From Enterobacter sp. SA187 (GTDB taxonomy: Bacteria > Pseudomonadota > Gammaproteobacteria > Enterobacterales > Enterobacteriaceae): DNA of 64,000 bases. The stretch lies in assembly GCF_001888805.2 (NCBI RefSeq), contig NZ_CP019113.1:1488001-1552000 (forward strand), given 5' to 3'. This document shows positions 46,717 through 53,816 of the stretch, one piece after another; position 1 is the stretch's first letter; each line of letters begins with the position of its first letter. The notes beneath the pieces were generated by a model, which worked only from the letters and a program-made list of their open reading frames with translations, made no database searches and had not been told where the DNA came from. A program made the translations under genes and the position numbers.

Positions 46717-46731
46717 GACGTGTCGAACGTC
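46717..46731. promoter_or_regulatory. Candidate upstream activator (FhlA) site
   Basis: Perfect inverted repeat GACGT-GTCGA-ACGTC about 110-125 bases upstream of the predicted fdhF start site, the distance at which FhlA binds in E. coli. The match to the published FhlA consensus is only partial. Confidence 0.35.
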
Positions 46732-46742
46732 GGGGAAGAGCT

Positions 46743-46773
46743 GTAGGCCGGGTAAGCGCAGCGCCACCCGGCG
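46743..46773. repeat. REP unit in the fdhF/nikA gap
   Basis: GTAGGCCGGGTAAGCGCAGC followed by GCCACCCGGC: a single REP unit between divergent promoters, an unusual place since REPs are normally transcribed. Confidence 0.75.
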
Positions 46774-46787
46774 CAATCGCCCCTCAC

Positions 46788-46801
46788 TTGCGCCACATCA
46801 A
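46788..46801. promoter_or_regulatory. Possible FNR site of nikA
   Basis: TTGCG-CCAC-ATCAA has one perfect FNR half (ATCAA) and three of five matches in the other, eight bases before the NikR operator. E. coli nikABCDE needs FNR, so this is plausible but degenerate. Confidence 0.4.
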
Positions 46802-46808
46802 CATTTCA

Positions 46809-46836
46809 GTGTGATCAATTCTTATAATCATCATAC
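46809..46836 (+). promoter_or_regulatory. NikR operator upstream of nikA
   Basis: GTGTGA-N16-TCATAC, the spacing and sequence of the E. coli NikR site (GTATGA-N16-TCATAC) with one mismatch. It ends 23 bases before the nikA start codon, so bound nickel-NikR would cover the promoter. Confidence 0.88.
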
Positions 46837-46859
46837 TTTTCCTGCACAGGTTCCCTGTC

Positions 46860-48437
46860 GTGTTCACACTCCGCTCGATCATCACTGGCGTACTGCTCTG
46901 TTTTTCCGCTGTCGCCTTCTCACAGACTGACCCGACGACGCTCACCACCGCCTGGCCGGTCAACGTTGGCCCGCTCAACCCGCATCTTTACACCCCCAAC
47001 CAGATGTTTGCGCAGAGCATGGTGTATGAACCGCTGGTGAAATACGCGGCGGGCGGCAGGGTGGAGCCGTGGCTGGCTACCGGCTGGACGCACTCCGCCG
47101 ACGGGAAAACCTGGATCTTCACCCTGCGCGAAAAGGTCACTTTTTCCAATGGCGAACCTTTCAACGCCGACGCCGCCGCGGCGAATTTCCGCGCCGTGCT
47201 GGCTAACCGCGCCCGCCATAGCTGGCTGGAACTGGTGAACCAAATCACCGATGTCAAAGCGCTCGGTCCGCAAAAGCTGCAAATTACGCTGAAAAGCGCC
47301 TACTACCCGTTTTTACAGGAGCTGGCGCTGCCGCGGCCGTTCCGCTTTATCGCCCCGTCGCAGTTTGTCGATGGCGGCACGAAAAACGGCATTAAAGCGC
47401 CGGTCGGCACCGGGCCGTGGATGTTGCACTCGTCGCGCCTGAATCAGGATGATGTCTTCGTGCGCAACCCGCATTACTGGGGAAAACAACCGGCGATCGG
47501 CAGGGTGAGGGTTAATGTGATCCCCGATCCCACCAGCCGCGCCATTGCCTTTGAAACCGGGGAGGTGGATCTGCTGTACGGCAGCGAAGGGCTGCTACCC
47601 CTCGATACCTTCGCGCGCTTTAGCCAGAACCCGGCGTACCACACGCAACTTTCCGCGCCGGTAGAAACGGTGATGCTGGCGCTCAATACCCGGCTTGCCC
47701 CCACCAATGAGCTGGCGGTGCGCGAAGCCCTTAATTATGCGGTGGATAAAAAAACCATGATCGCCGCCGCGCTCTACGACACGCAGCAGCTGGCGGACAC
47801 GCTGTTCGCCCCGTCGGTGCCCTATGCGAATATCGGGCTTAAACCGCGCGGCTACGATCCGGCGCAGGCCCGCGCCCTGCTCGAAAAAGCTGGCTGGGTG
47901 CTGCCTGCCGGTAACGCTATCCGCGAGAAAAACGGCCAGCCGCTGCGCATTGAACTGGCCTTTACCGGTACCGATGCCGAGAGCAAGGCGATGGCGGAGA
48001 TTATTCAGGCAGATTTGCGCAAAATCGGCGTCGATATTCAGCTTATCGGCGAAGAAGAGAGCAGTATCTACGCCCGCCAGCGGGACGGTCGCTTCGGCAT
48101 GATTTTCAACCGCACCTGGGGCGCGCCTTACGATCCCCACGCCTTTATCAGTTCCATGCGCGTGCCATCCCATGCGGATTACCAGGCGCAGCTGGGGTTG
48201 CCGGATAAGGCGCTCATCGACCAGGAAATCGGCCAGGTGCTGACGCAGCAGGATGAAACCGCCCGCCAGGCCTTATATAAAGACATCCTCACCCGGCTGC
48301 ATCAGGAAGCGGTCTATCTGCCGCTCAGCTATGTCTCGGTGATGGCGGTATCGCGGCCTGAACTGGGAGCCATCCCCTTCGCGCCGATGGCGTCAGAGAT
48401 CCCCTTCGAACAGCTCAATCCGGTGGCGCAGCCATGA
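46860..48437 (+). CDS. nikA: Nickel ABC transporter periplasmic binding protein NikA
   Basis: Periplasmic receptor that delivers nickel (as a metallophore complex) to NikBC. 525 residues from a GTG at 46860; signal peptide MFTLRSIITGVLLCFSAVAF cut near SQ/TDPTTLT. It matches E. coli NikA from TTAWPVNVGPLNPHLYTPNQ onward, including NGIKAPVGTGPW and HRTWGAPYDPHAF-type segments (here FNRTWGAPYDPHAF). The ribosome site is weak. First gene of nikABCDE-nikR; its last codons overlap nikB. Confidence 0.95.
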   Translation: MFTLRSIITGVLLCFSAVAFSQTDPTTLTTAWPVNVGPLNPHLYTPNQMFAQSMVYEPLVKYAAGGRVEPWLATGWTHSADGKTWIFTLREKVTFSNGEPFNADAAAANFRAVLANRARHSWLELVNQITDVKALGPQKLQITLKSAYYPFLQELALPRPFRFIAPSQFVDGGTKNGIKAPVGTGPWMLHSSRLNQDDVFVRNPHYWGKQPAIGRVRVNVIPDPTSRAIAFETGEVDLLYGSEGLLPLDTFARFSQNPAYHTQLSAPVETVMLALNTRLAPTNELAVREALNYAVDKKTMIAAALYDTQQLADTLFAPSVPYANIGLKPRGYDPAQARALLEKAGWVLPAGNAIREKNGQPLRIELAFTGTDAESKAMAEIIQADLRKIGVDIQLIGEEESSIYARQRDGRFGMIFNRTWGAPYDPHAFISSMRVPSHADYQAQLGLPDKALIDQEIGQVLTQQDETARQALYKDILTRLHQEAVYLPLSYVSVMAVSRPELGAIPFAPMASEIPFEQLNPVAQP

Positions 48438-49381
48438 TGCTGAACTGGGCACTACGTCGTTTGCTGCTGCTGATCCCGATCCTGCTCGCCGCGTCGCTGC
48501 TGGTGTTTTTGATGCTGCATCTGGGCGTCGGCGATCCGGCGATGGACTATTTACGCCTTTCCGGCGTGCCGCCGACGGCGGAGGTGCTGGCCGCCACGCG
48601 GGAGATGCTCGGGCTTAACGCGCCGCTGCCGGTGCAGTACTGGCACTGGCTGATGCGCGCCGCGCGGCTGGATTTCGGCGTCTCTTATGCCACAGGGCGT
48701 CCGGTGCTCGACGATCTGCTGCATTTTCTGCCCGCCACCCTGCAACTGGCGGGACTGGCGCTGGTGCTGATCCTGGCGATCTCCGTGCCGCTCGGCGTCT
48801 GGGCGGCGCGTTATCCCAACCGCCTGCCGGATCATATCGTGCGCGTGATCGCTTTCCTCGGCGTCTCAATGCCCAATTTCTGGCTGGCGTTTCTGCTGGT
48901 GATGCTCTTTTCCGTGAAGCTGAACTGGCTGCCGGCGATGGGTTACGGCGGCTGGCGCTACATGATCCTGCCGGCGGTTTCCATTGCCTTTATGTCCCTT
49001 TCGATCAACGCCCGTCTGCTGCGCACCAGTATGCTGGAAGTGGCAGGGCAGCGGCATGTGACATGGGCGCGGCTGCGGGGCTTAACGGCGGCGCAAACCG
49101 AGCGCCACCATGTGCTGAAAAACGCTGCCGTTCCGCTGGTCACCGCGCTGGGAATGCACATCGGCGAGCTGATCGGCGGCACGCTGATCGTCGAAAGTAT
49201 TTTCGCCTGGCCGGGCGTCGGCCGTTACGCCGTCTCCGCCATTTTTAACCGCGACTATCCGGTGATCCAGTGCTTTACCCTGCTGATGGTGACCGTCTTT
49301 GTGATCGGCAATCTGCTGGTGGATATGATCAGCGCCGCGCTGGATCCGCGCGTGCGCAGCCACGAGGGACAGCACGCATGA
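48434..49381 (+). CDS. nikB: Nickel ABC transporter permease NikB
   Basis: First inner-membrane permease of the nickel importer (BPD-type peptide/nickel family). 315 residues with about six membrane helices; typical start MLNWALRRLLLLIPILLAAS and EAA-type loop GLTAAQTERHHVLKNAAVPL. ATGA overlaps link it to nikA upstream and nikC downstream, so translation is coupled. Confidence 0.95.
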   Translation: MMLNWALRRLLLLIPILLAASLLVFLMLHLGVGDPAMDYLRLSGVPPTAEVLAATREMLGLNAPLPVQYWHWLMRAARLDFGVSYATGRPVLDDLLHFLPATLQLAGLALVLILAISVPLGVWAARYPNRLPDHIVRVIAFLGVSMPNFWLAFLLVMLFSVKLNWLPAMGYGGWRYMILPAVSIAFMSLSINARLLRTSMLEVAGQRHVTWARLRGLTAAQTERHHVLKNAAVPLVTALGMHIGELIGGTLIVESIFAWPGVGRYAVSAIFNRDYPVIQCFTLLMVTVFVIGNLLVDMISAALDPRVRSHEGQHA

Positions 49382-50214
49382 ACACGGTTTTTCTTGCCCG
49401 CTGGCCGGTGCGCATGGCGCTTTTGATCATCGCTCTGCTGTTTATGGTGGCGCTGACCAGCCAGTGGTGGCTGCCGTTCGATCCGCTGGCTCTTAATCTG
49501 CCGGAGCGCCTGTCAGCGCCGGACAGCCAGCACTGGCTGGGCACCGATCACCTGGGACGCGATATCTTCAGCCGTCTGCTGGCGGCCACGCGTATCTCCC
49601 TTGGCGCAGTGCTGCTCTGTCTGCTGCTGGTGCTGACCATCGGTATGATCGCGGGCGGCGCGGCAGGGTTGCTCGGCGGGCGCACCGATCAGCTGGTCAT
49701 GCGCGTCGCCGATCTGTTTATGACCTTTCCCACCTCGATCCTGTCGTTTTTCCTCGTGGCGATCCTCGGCACCGGCATCACCAACGTGATCATCGCCATC
49801 GCCCTGTCGCACTGGGCCTGGTACGCGCGCATGGTGCGCAGCATGGTGCTGTCGCTGCGCCAGCGGGAGTTTGTGCTGGCCGCGCGTCTCGCCGGGGCCA
49901 GCCGGGTGCGGATTTTTATTGAGCACATCAGCGGCGCGGTGCTGCCGTCGCTGCTGATCCTCGCCACGCTGGATACCGGCCACATGATGCTGCATATCGC
50001 GGGGATGTCTTTTCTCGGGCTGGGCGTCACCGCCCCGACGCCGGAGTGGGGGATCATGATCAACGACGCGCGACAGTATATCTGGACGCAGCCGCTGCAA
50101 ATGTTCTGGCCGGGGCTGGCGCTGTTTATCAGCGTGATGAGTTTTAACCTGGTGGGCGACGCGCTGCGCGACCACCTCGATCCCGGCAGGGCTTTGCAGG
50201 AGAGCCATTCATGA
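49378..50214 (+). CDS. nikC: Nickel ABC transporter permease NikC
   Basis: Second permease. 278 residues starting MNTVFLARWPVRMALLIIAL at an ATG overlapping the nikB stop. Family motifs HWLGTDHLGRDIFSRLL and the loop AARLAGASRVRIFIEHI are present. A much longer upstream extension of the frame overlaps nikB and is rejected. Confidence 0.95.
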   Translation: MNTVFLARWPVRMALLIIALLFMVALTSQWWLPFDPLALNLPERLSAPDSQHWLGTDHLGRDIFSRLLAATRISLGAVLLCLLLVLTIGMIAGGAAGLLGGRTDQLVMRVADLFMTFPTSILSFFLVAILGTGITNVIIAIALSHWAWYARMVRSMVLSLRQREFVLAARLAGASRVRIFIEHISGAVLPSLLILATLDTGHMMLHIAGMSFLGLGVTAPTPEWGIMINDARQYIWTQPLQMFWPGLALFISVMSFNLVGDALRDHLDPGRALQESHS

Positions 50215-50975
50215 ACACGCTGACCCTCGACGGGTTTTCCTTTTATGCTGCCGGTACGTGCCTGGTGGATAACGTCTCGCTGACCCTGCGCCGGGGGCGC
50301 GTACTGGCGCTGGTGGGTAACAGCGGCTGCGGCAAATCGCTGACCTGCAACGGCGCGCTGGGCGAACTGCCGCCGGGCGTGCGGCGCACCGGCGGGCAGG
50401 TGTTGCTCGACGGCAGAGTGGCGGCGGCCCATGAACTGCGCGGCAGGCGGGTATCCTGCGTGATGCAAAACCCGCGCAGCGCCTTTAATCCGCTGCGCAC
50501 CATCCGCGATCACGCCAGGGAAACCTGTCAGGCGCTGGGTAAAAACGGCAGCGATGCCCTGCTGCTGGCACGGCTGGCGGATGTCGGGCTGGAGCAGGCC
50601 GCGCGCGTACTGTCACTTTATCCCTTTGAGATGAGCGGCGGCATGTTGCAGCGGGTGATGATCGCGCTGGCGCTGCTCGGCGATGCGCCCTTTATGTTTG
50701 CCGATGAGCCGACCACCGATCTCGACGCGGTGGCGCAGGCGCGTATCCTCGATGTGCTGGCGGATGTCATGAAAACCCGCGCGCCGGGAATGCTGCTGGT
50801 GACGCACGATATGGGCGTGGTGGCGCGGCTGGCCGATGAGGTGGCGGTGATGGAGCAGGGGCGGATTGTGGAGCAGGGCACGGTGGACGATCTCTTTTAT
50901 CGCCCGCAGCATCCGCTTTCACGGCGGCTGGTGAGCGCGCATCTGGCGCTGTATGGCGAGGCGTTGCCGCAATGA
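50211..50975 (+). CDS. nikD: Nickel ABC transporter ATPase NikD
   Basis: One of two ATPases energising NikBC. 254 residues; Walker A VGNSGCGKS near 36-44, signature MSGGMLQR, Walker B MFADEPTTDLD and switch VTHDMG. It ends LYGEALPQ and overlaps nikE by four bases. Confidence 0.95.
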   Translation: MNTLTLDGFSFYAAGTCLVDNVSLTLRRGRVLALVGNSGCGKSLTCNGALGELPPGVRRTGGQVLLDGRVAAAHELRGRRVSCVMQNPRSAFNPLRTIRDHARETCQALGKNGSDALLLARLADVGLEQAARVLSLYPFEMSGGMLQRVMIALALLGDAPFMFADEPTTDLDAVAQARILDVLADVMKTRAPGMLLVTHDMGVVARLADEVAVMEQGRIVEQGTVDDLFYRPQHPLSRRLVSAHLALYGEALPQ

Positions 50976-51757
50976 CGCTGATCGCCATCCACCAGGTTTC
51001 CCACGGCTACACCTCGTCAGGGTTGTTCCGGCGCGGGCAGCAAAAAGCCGTGCTGGAAGACATTTCTTTTGACATCCGCGCGGGCGAAACCCTGGCGCTG
51101 CTCGGACGCAGCGGCTGCGGTAAAAGCACGCTGGCGCGGCTGATCGCCGGGCTGGAAAAACCGCAGCGCGGCGAGGTGCGCTATCAGGGGCAGAATATTC
51201 ACCGCCTGGCGCGCGCCGACGCACAGCGCTTTCGCCAGGATGTGCAGATGGTGTTCCAGGACGCGCTGAGCGCGGTGAATCCACGTAAAACCGTAGCGGA
51301 AATTATTGCCGAACCGCTGCGCCACCTGACCAGCCTGTCGGCAGCGGAACAGCAGGAGCGTATTCTTACGACGCTCACCAGCGTGGAACTGGACGATGCG
51401 TTCATGAGCAAACTGCCGTCGCAGCTCAGCGGCGGGCAACTACAGCGCGTATGCCTGGCGCGCGCGCTGGCGGTACGGCCGAAATTACTGGTGCTGGACG
51501 AGGCGGTGTCCAACCTCGATCTGGTACTCCAGGCGCACATCGTGGCGCTGCTGAAGCAGCTCCAGGCGCAGCTGAATATCGGCTTTCTGTTTATTACCCA
51601 CGATCTGCGGCTGGTGAAGCGCTTCTGTCAGCGGGTGATGGTGATGGACAACGGCCACATTATCGAAACCCGCCCGGTGGATGCGCAGCTGTGCTTTGCA
51701 ACGCCTGCCGGGATCGCCTTACAGCAGGCGGTATTGCCCGCTTTTCCGGTACGCTAA
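50972..51757 (+). CDS. nikE: Nickel ABC transporter ATPase NikE
   Basis: Second ATPase of the importer. 261 residues (E. coli 268); Walker A LGRSGCGKST near 45-54, signature LSGGQLQRVCLARAL, Walker B LVLDEAVSNLD, switch ITHDLR. The Ala in place of the usual Pro after DE is also seen in NikE proteins. NikR follows after 14 bases. Confidence 0.95.
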   Translation: MTLIAIHQVSHGYTSSGLFRRGQQKAVLEDISFDIRAGETLALLGRSGCGKSTLARLIAGLEKPQRGEVRYQGQNIHRLARADAQRFRQDVQMVFQDALSAVNPRKTVAEIIAEPLRHLTSLSAAEQQERILTTLTSVELDDAFMSKLPSQLSGGQLQRVCLARALAVRPKLLVLDEAVSNLDLVLQAHIVALLKQLQAQLNIGFLFITHDLRLVKRFCQRVMVMDNGHIIETRPVDAQLCFATPAGIALQQAVLPAFPVR

Positions 51758-51771
51758 CAGAAGGGAATTGT

Positions 51772-52167
51772 ATGCAGCGCATCACCATCACCATTGATGA
51801 TGATTTACTGGCAACGCTCGATCGTCTGAGCGATAAACGCGGCTACCAGAGCCGTTCAGAAGCCCTGCGGGATATTGTGCGGCAATCGCTGGCGGAAGAA
51901 GCGGCGACAGAGGCCGATCAGCACGGCTATGCGGTGCTGAGCTATGTCTATGAACATGAAACCCGCGAGCTGTCATCGCGGCTGGTGGCGGCCCAGCATC
52001 AGCACCACGATCTGTCGGTGTCGACGCTGCACGTTCACGTCAGCCATGACGACTGTCTGGAAGTGGCGATCCTCAAAGGCAATCTGCACGATATTCAGCA
52101 CTACGCCGACGAAATCATCTCCCAGCGCGGCGTGCATCACGGCCATTTGCAGTGCATTCCTGACTGA
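51772..52167 (+). CDS. nikR: Nickel-responsive repressor NikR
   Basis: Ribbon-helix-helix repressor that shuts nik transcription when nickel is plentiful. 131 residues (E. coli 133). N-terminal RHH domain QRITITIDDDLLATLDRLS; nickel ligands H76, H87, H89 and C95 are all in place (AQHQHHD, LHVHVSHDDC). GAAGGGAATTGT precedes the ATG at 51772; the frame is open upstream through nikE, but those residues are not NikR. Its stop touches the convergent phnH stop. Confidence 0.96.
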   Translation: MQRITITIDDDLLATLDRLSDKRGYQSRSEALRDIVRQSLAEEAATEADQHGYAVLSYVYEHETRELSSRLVAAQHQHHDLSVSTLHVHVSHDDCLEVAILKGNLHDIQHYADEIISQRGVHHGHLQCIPD

Positions 52168-52749
52168 TTAATACATCTCAATATGCGTATCACGCGGCAG
52201 CGCCAGCAGACGTTCGCCGTGGGTGAGCAGCAGATCAATGCCCAGCGGGAAGGCGTGCAGGCGGTCGGCAAGAGCATGAACGATGCAGTGCGGCAGTTGC
52301 GGCGCGATCATGCGCTCCTCATGAATACCAGGCCCGGTCAGGCGCAGCATACGACCACCGCTTAAGCCGGAAACCTGCACGATCAGCGTGACAGGGCCAG
52401 GCTGCGCGGCGGCGGCAGCGAAAAGGGCGTCCAGTTCGGCGGCGCTGAGCGTATCATCGGCCAGCGCAAGGGTGGCGAAATGTGGCTCATTCACCAGCGC
52501 TGCGCGGGTGTGCAGGCGCAGATTCTGGATCACAAAATCGTTATGCAGCGGATTCGACAGCCACACCGGCATGTTTTTATCGGCCAGCGTCAGCAGTACG
52601 CTGGAGGTCGCCAGATTGAGTGGCTGCCAGCCGTGTTTTAACTGGTGCAGGGCAACAATTACCCCCGGCTCGCTCATGGCTTTTAACAGACGACGAAAAC
52701 TGTGCTGCGCGTCCTGCACGTTATTATTCATGGTGGTCATGGAATGCAT
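52168..52749 (-). CDS. phnH: C-P lyase subunit PhnH without the rest of the phn cluster
   Basis: PhnH is a subunit of the PhnGHIJ phosphonate C-P lyase core. The protein matches E. coli PhnH closely (VQDAQHSFRRLLKAMSEPGV, VLLTLADKNMPVWLS, SLSGGRMLRLTGPGIHEERM-like). The ATG at 52749 gives 193 residues (E. coli 194), has GGAG six bases ahead and leaves ten residues before VQDAQ, exactly as in E. coli; an ATG at 52761 is an alternative. Neither phnG nor phnI is present: nikR abuts one end and yjdM the other. The frame is intact; its use without partners is unknown. Confidence 0.93.
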   Translation of the reverse strand: MHSMTTMNNNVQDAQHSFRRLLKAMSEPGVIVALHQLKHGWQPLNLATSSVLLTLADKNMPVWLSNPLHNDFVIQNLRLHTRAALVNEPHFATLALADDTLSAAELDALFAAAAAQPGPVTLIVQVSGLSGGRMLRLTGPGIHEERMIAPQLPHCIVHALADRLHAFPLGIDLLLTHGERLLALPRDTHIEMY

Positions 52750-52881
52750 GGAGGGCTCCATAGTGAAGATGAGAGCCAGAGTGGCAAGGAAGTATGACGT
52801 TTGCGTTAAGCAGAGATGACGGAATAGTGAAGCTGGCAGGGGAAAGGCAGGGGCGGGAACGTTATGTGCCCACCCGGACGA

Positions 52882-53217
52882 TCAGTTCTTTTTCACAAAT
52901 TCGGATTTCAGCTTCATCGGGCCAAAGCCGTCGATTTTGCAGTCGATATTATGATCGCCTTCCACCAGGCGGATGTTCTTCACTTTGGTGCCGATTTTCA
53001 GCATTGAAGAGCTGCCTTTCACTTTCAGATCCTTAACGACCGTCACGCTGTCGCCGTCGGCCAGCAGATTGCCATTGGCATCTTTGACGATCAGCGTGTC
53101 GCTGTCTTCCGACGCGCTGGCGTCGTTCCACTCGTTCGCGCATTCCGGGCAGATGTACATGCCGTTGTCTTCGTAAGTGTATTCAGAATTGCATTTCGGG
53201 CAGTGGGGGAGTTGCAT
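52882..53217 (-). CDS. yjdM: Zinc-ribbon protein YjdM (formerly PhnA)
   Basis: 111-residue soluble protein, E. coli length, with an N-terminal zinc ribbon (CPKCNSEYTYEDNGMYICPEC, four Cys) and a C-terminal SH3-like domain ending FGPMKLKSEFVKKN. Once named PhnA, it is not needed for phosphonate use and has no settled function. The ATG at 53217 is preferred to that at 53223 because GAGG lies eight bases before it. In E. coli it also lies beside the phn operon, which fixes the place of the orphan phnH. Confidence 0.94.
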   Translation of the reverse strand: MQLPHCPKCNSEYTYEDNGMYICPECANEWNDASASEDSDTLIVKDANGNLLADGDSVTVVKDLKVKGSSSMLKIGTKVKNIRLVEGDHNIDCKIDGFGPMKLKSEFVKKN

Positions 53218-53816
53218 AATCATTCCTCAATAAAAGGCTAATGGGGGTGGAAGTCCGTCCACCGAAAAATGGCAGGCTGCCAAAAAGGTCGAAGATTGTA
53301 CACCAAATCCTTACTGTTGTCGGTGCTATTCTTTTTTCACTAAAAGTGATCGACGTGACACACCCTGTCAGGCAGTTAAGCCATGCTTAACAGGTGAGGT
53401 ATTCTGATGCATGAATGAGCGCTAATTTTCAATATTTTTCGGTGGAAATTGCCACTCTGAACCAATTCATATATGGTGAGATCACGCATCCAGTGTTATT
53501 AAAAAGCAGCTCTCGGCACCAGCTCTGTCTCCTGCCGAAGTCGGCGACTTACCTCTCAATTTGGGTGGGTAAATAAATGAAGATATATCCTGGTAACTCT
53601 TAAAATTAGTCTACGCGCTGTTGCTTTTGTTTCTGACATGAGCAAAGTAACTCGCTGAACTGCATCATAATTTAGAATTTTTTATTGAGTCACGTCAGGT
53701 AGTTATCTTTTTTCAGATATTTTTCCACGCGTAATTAAAAAAGCCGACACTACATTAAACAAACCGCTCGGCTAAATAAAAGTTATAAAAATTTGCGTTA
53801 AGGAAAGACTTTTATC
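53218..53816. other. Long AT-rich gap between yjdM and crfC
   Basis: 599 bases without a convincing gene. Near yjdM are two short hairpins, GGTGGA..TCCACC (53246-53263) and GGCAGGCTGCC (53271-53281), probably in the yjdM leader. The crfC-proximal 400 bases are AT-rich. An eight-codon frame MKIYPGNS (53577-53603) with GGGTGGG ahead could be a leader peptide, but this is weak. Promoters for both genes must be here. Confidence 0.6.

Noticed and set aside
53577..53603. Eight-codon leader peptide before crfC
   Set aside because: A purine-rich stretch precedes it, but such short frames arise by chance and nothing links it to a regulatory hairpin.
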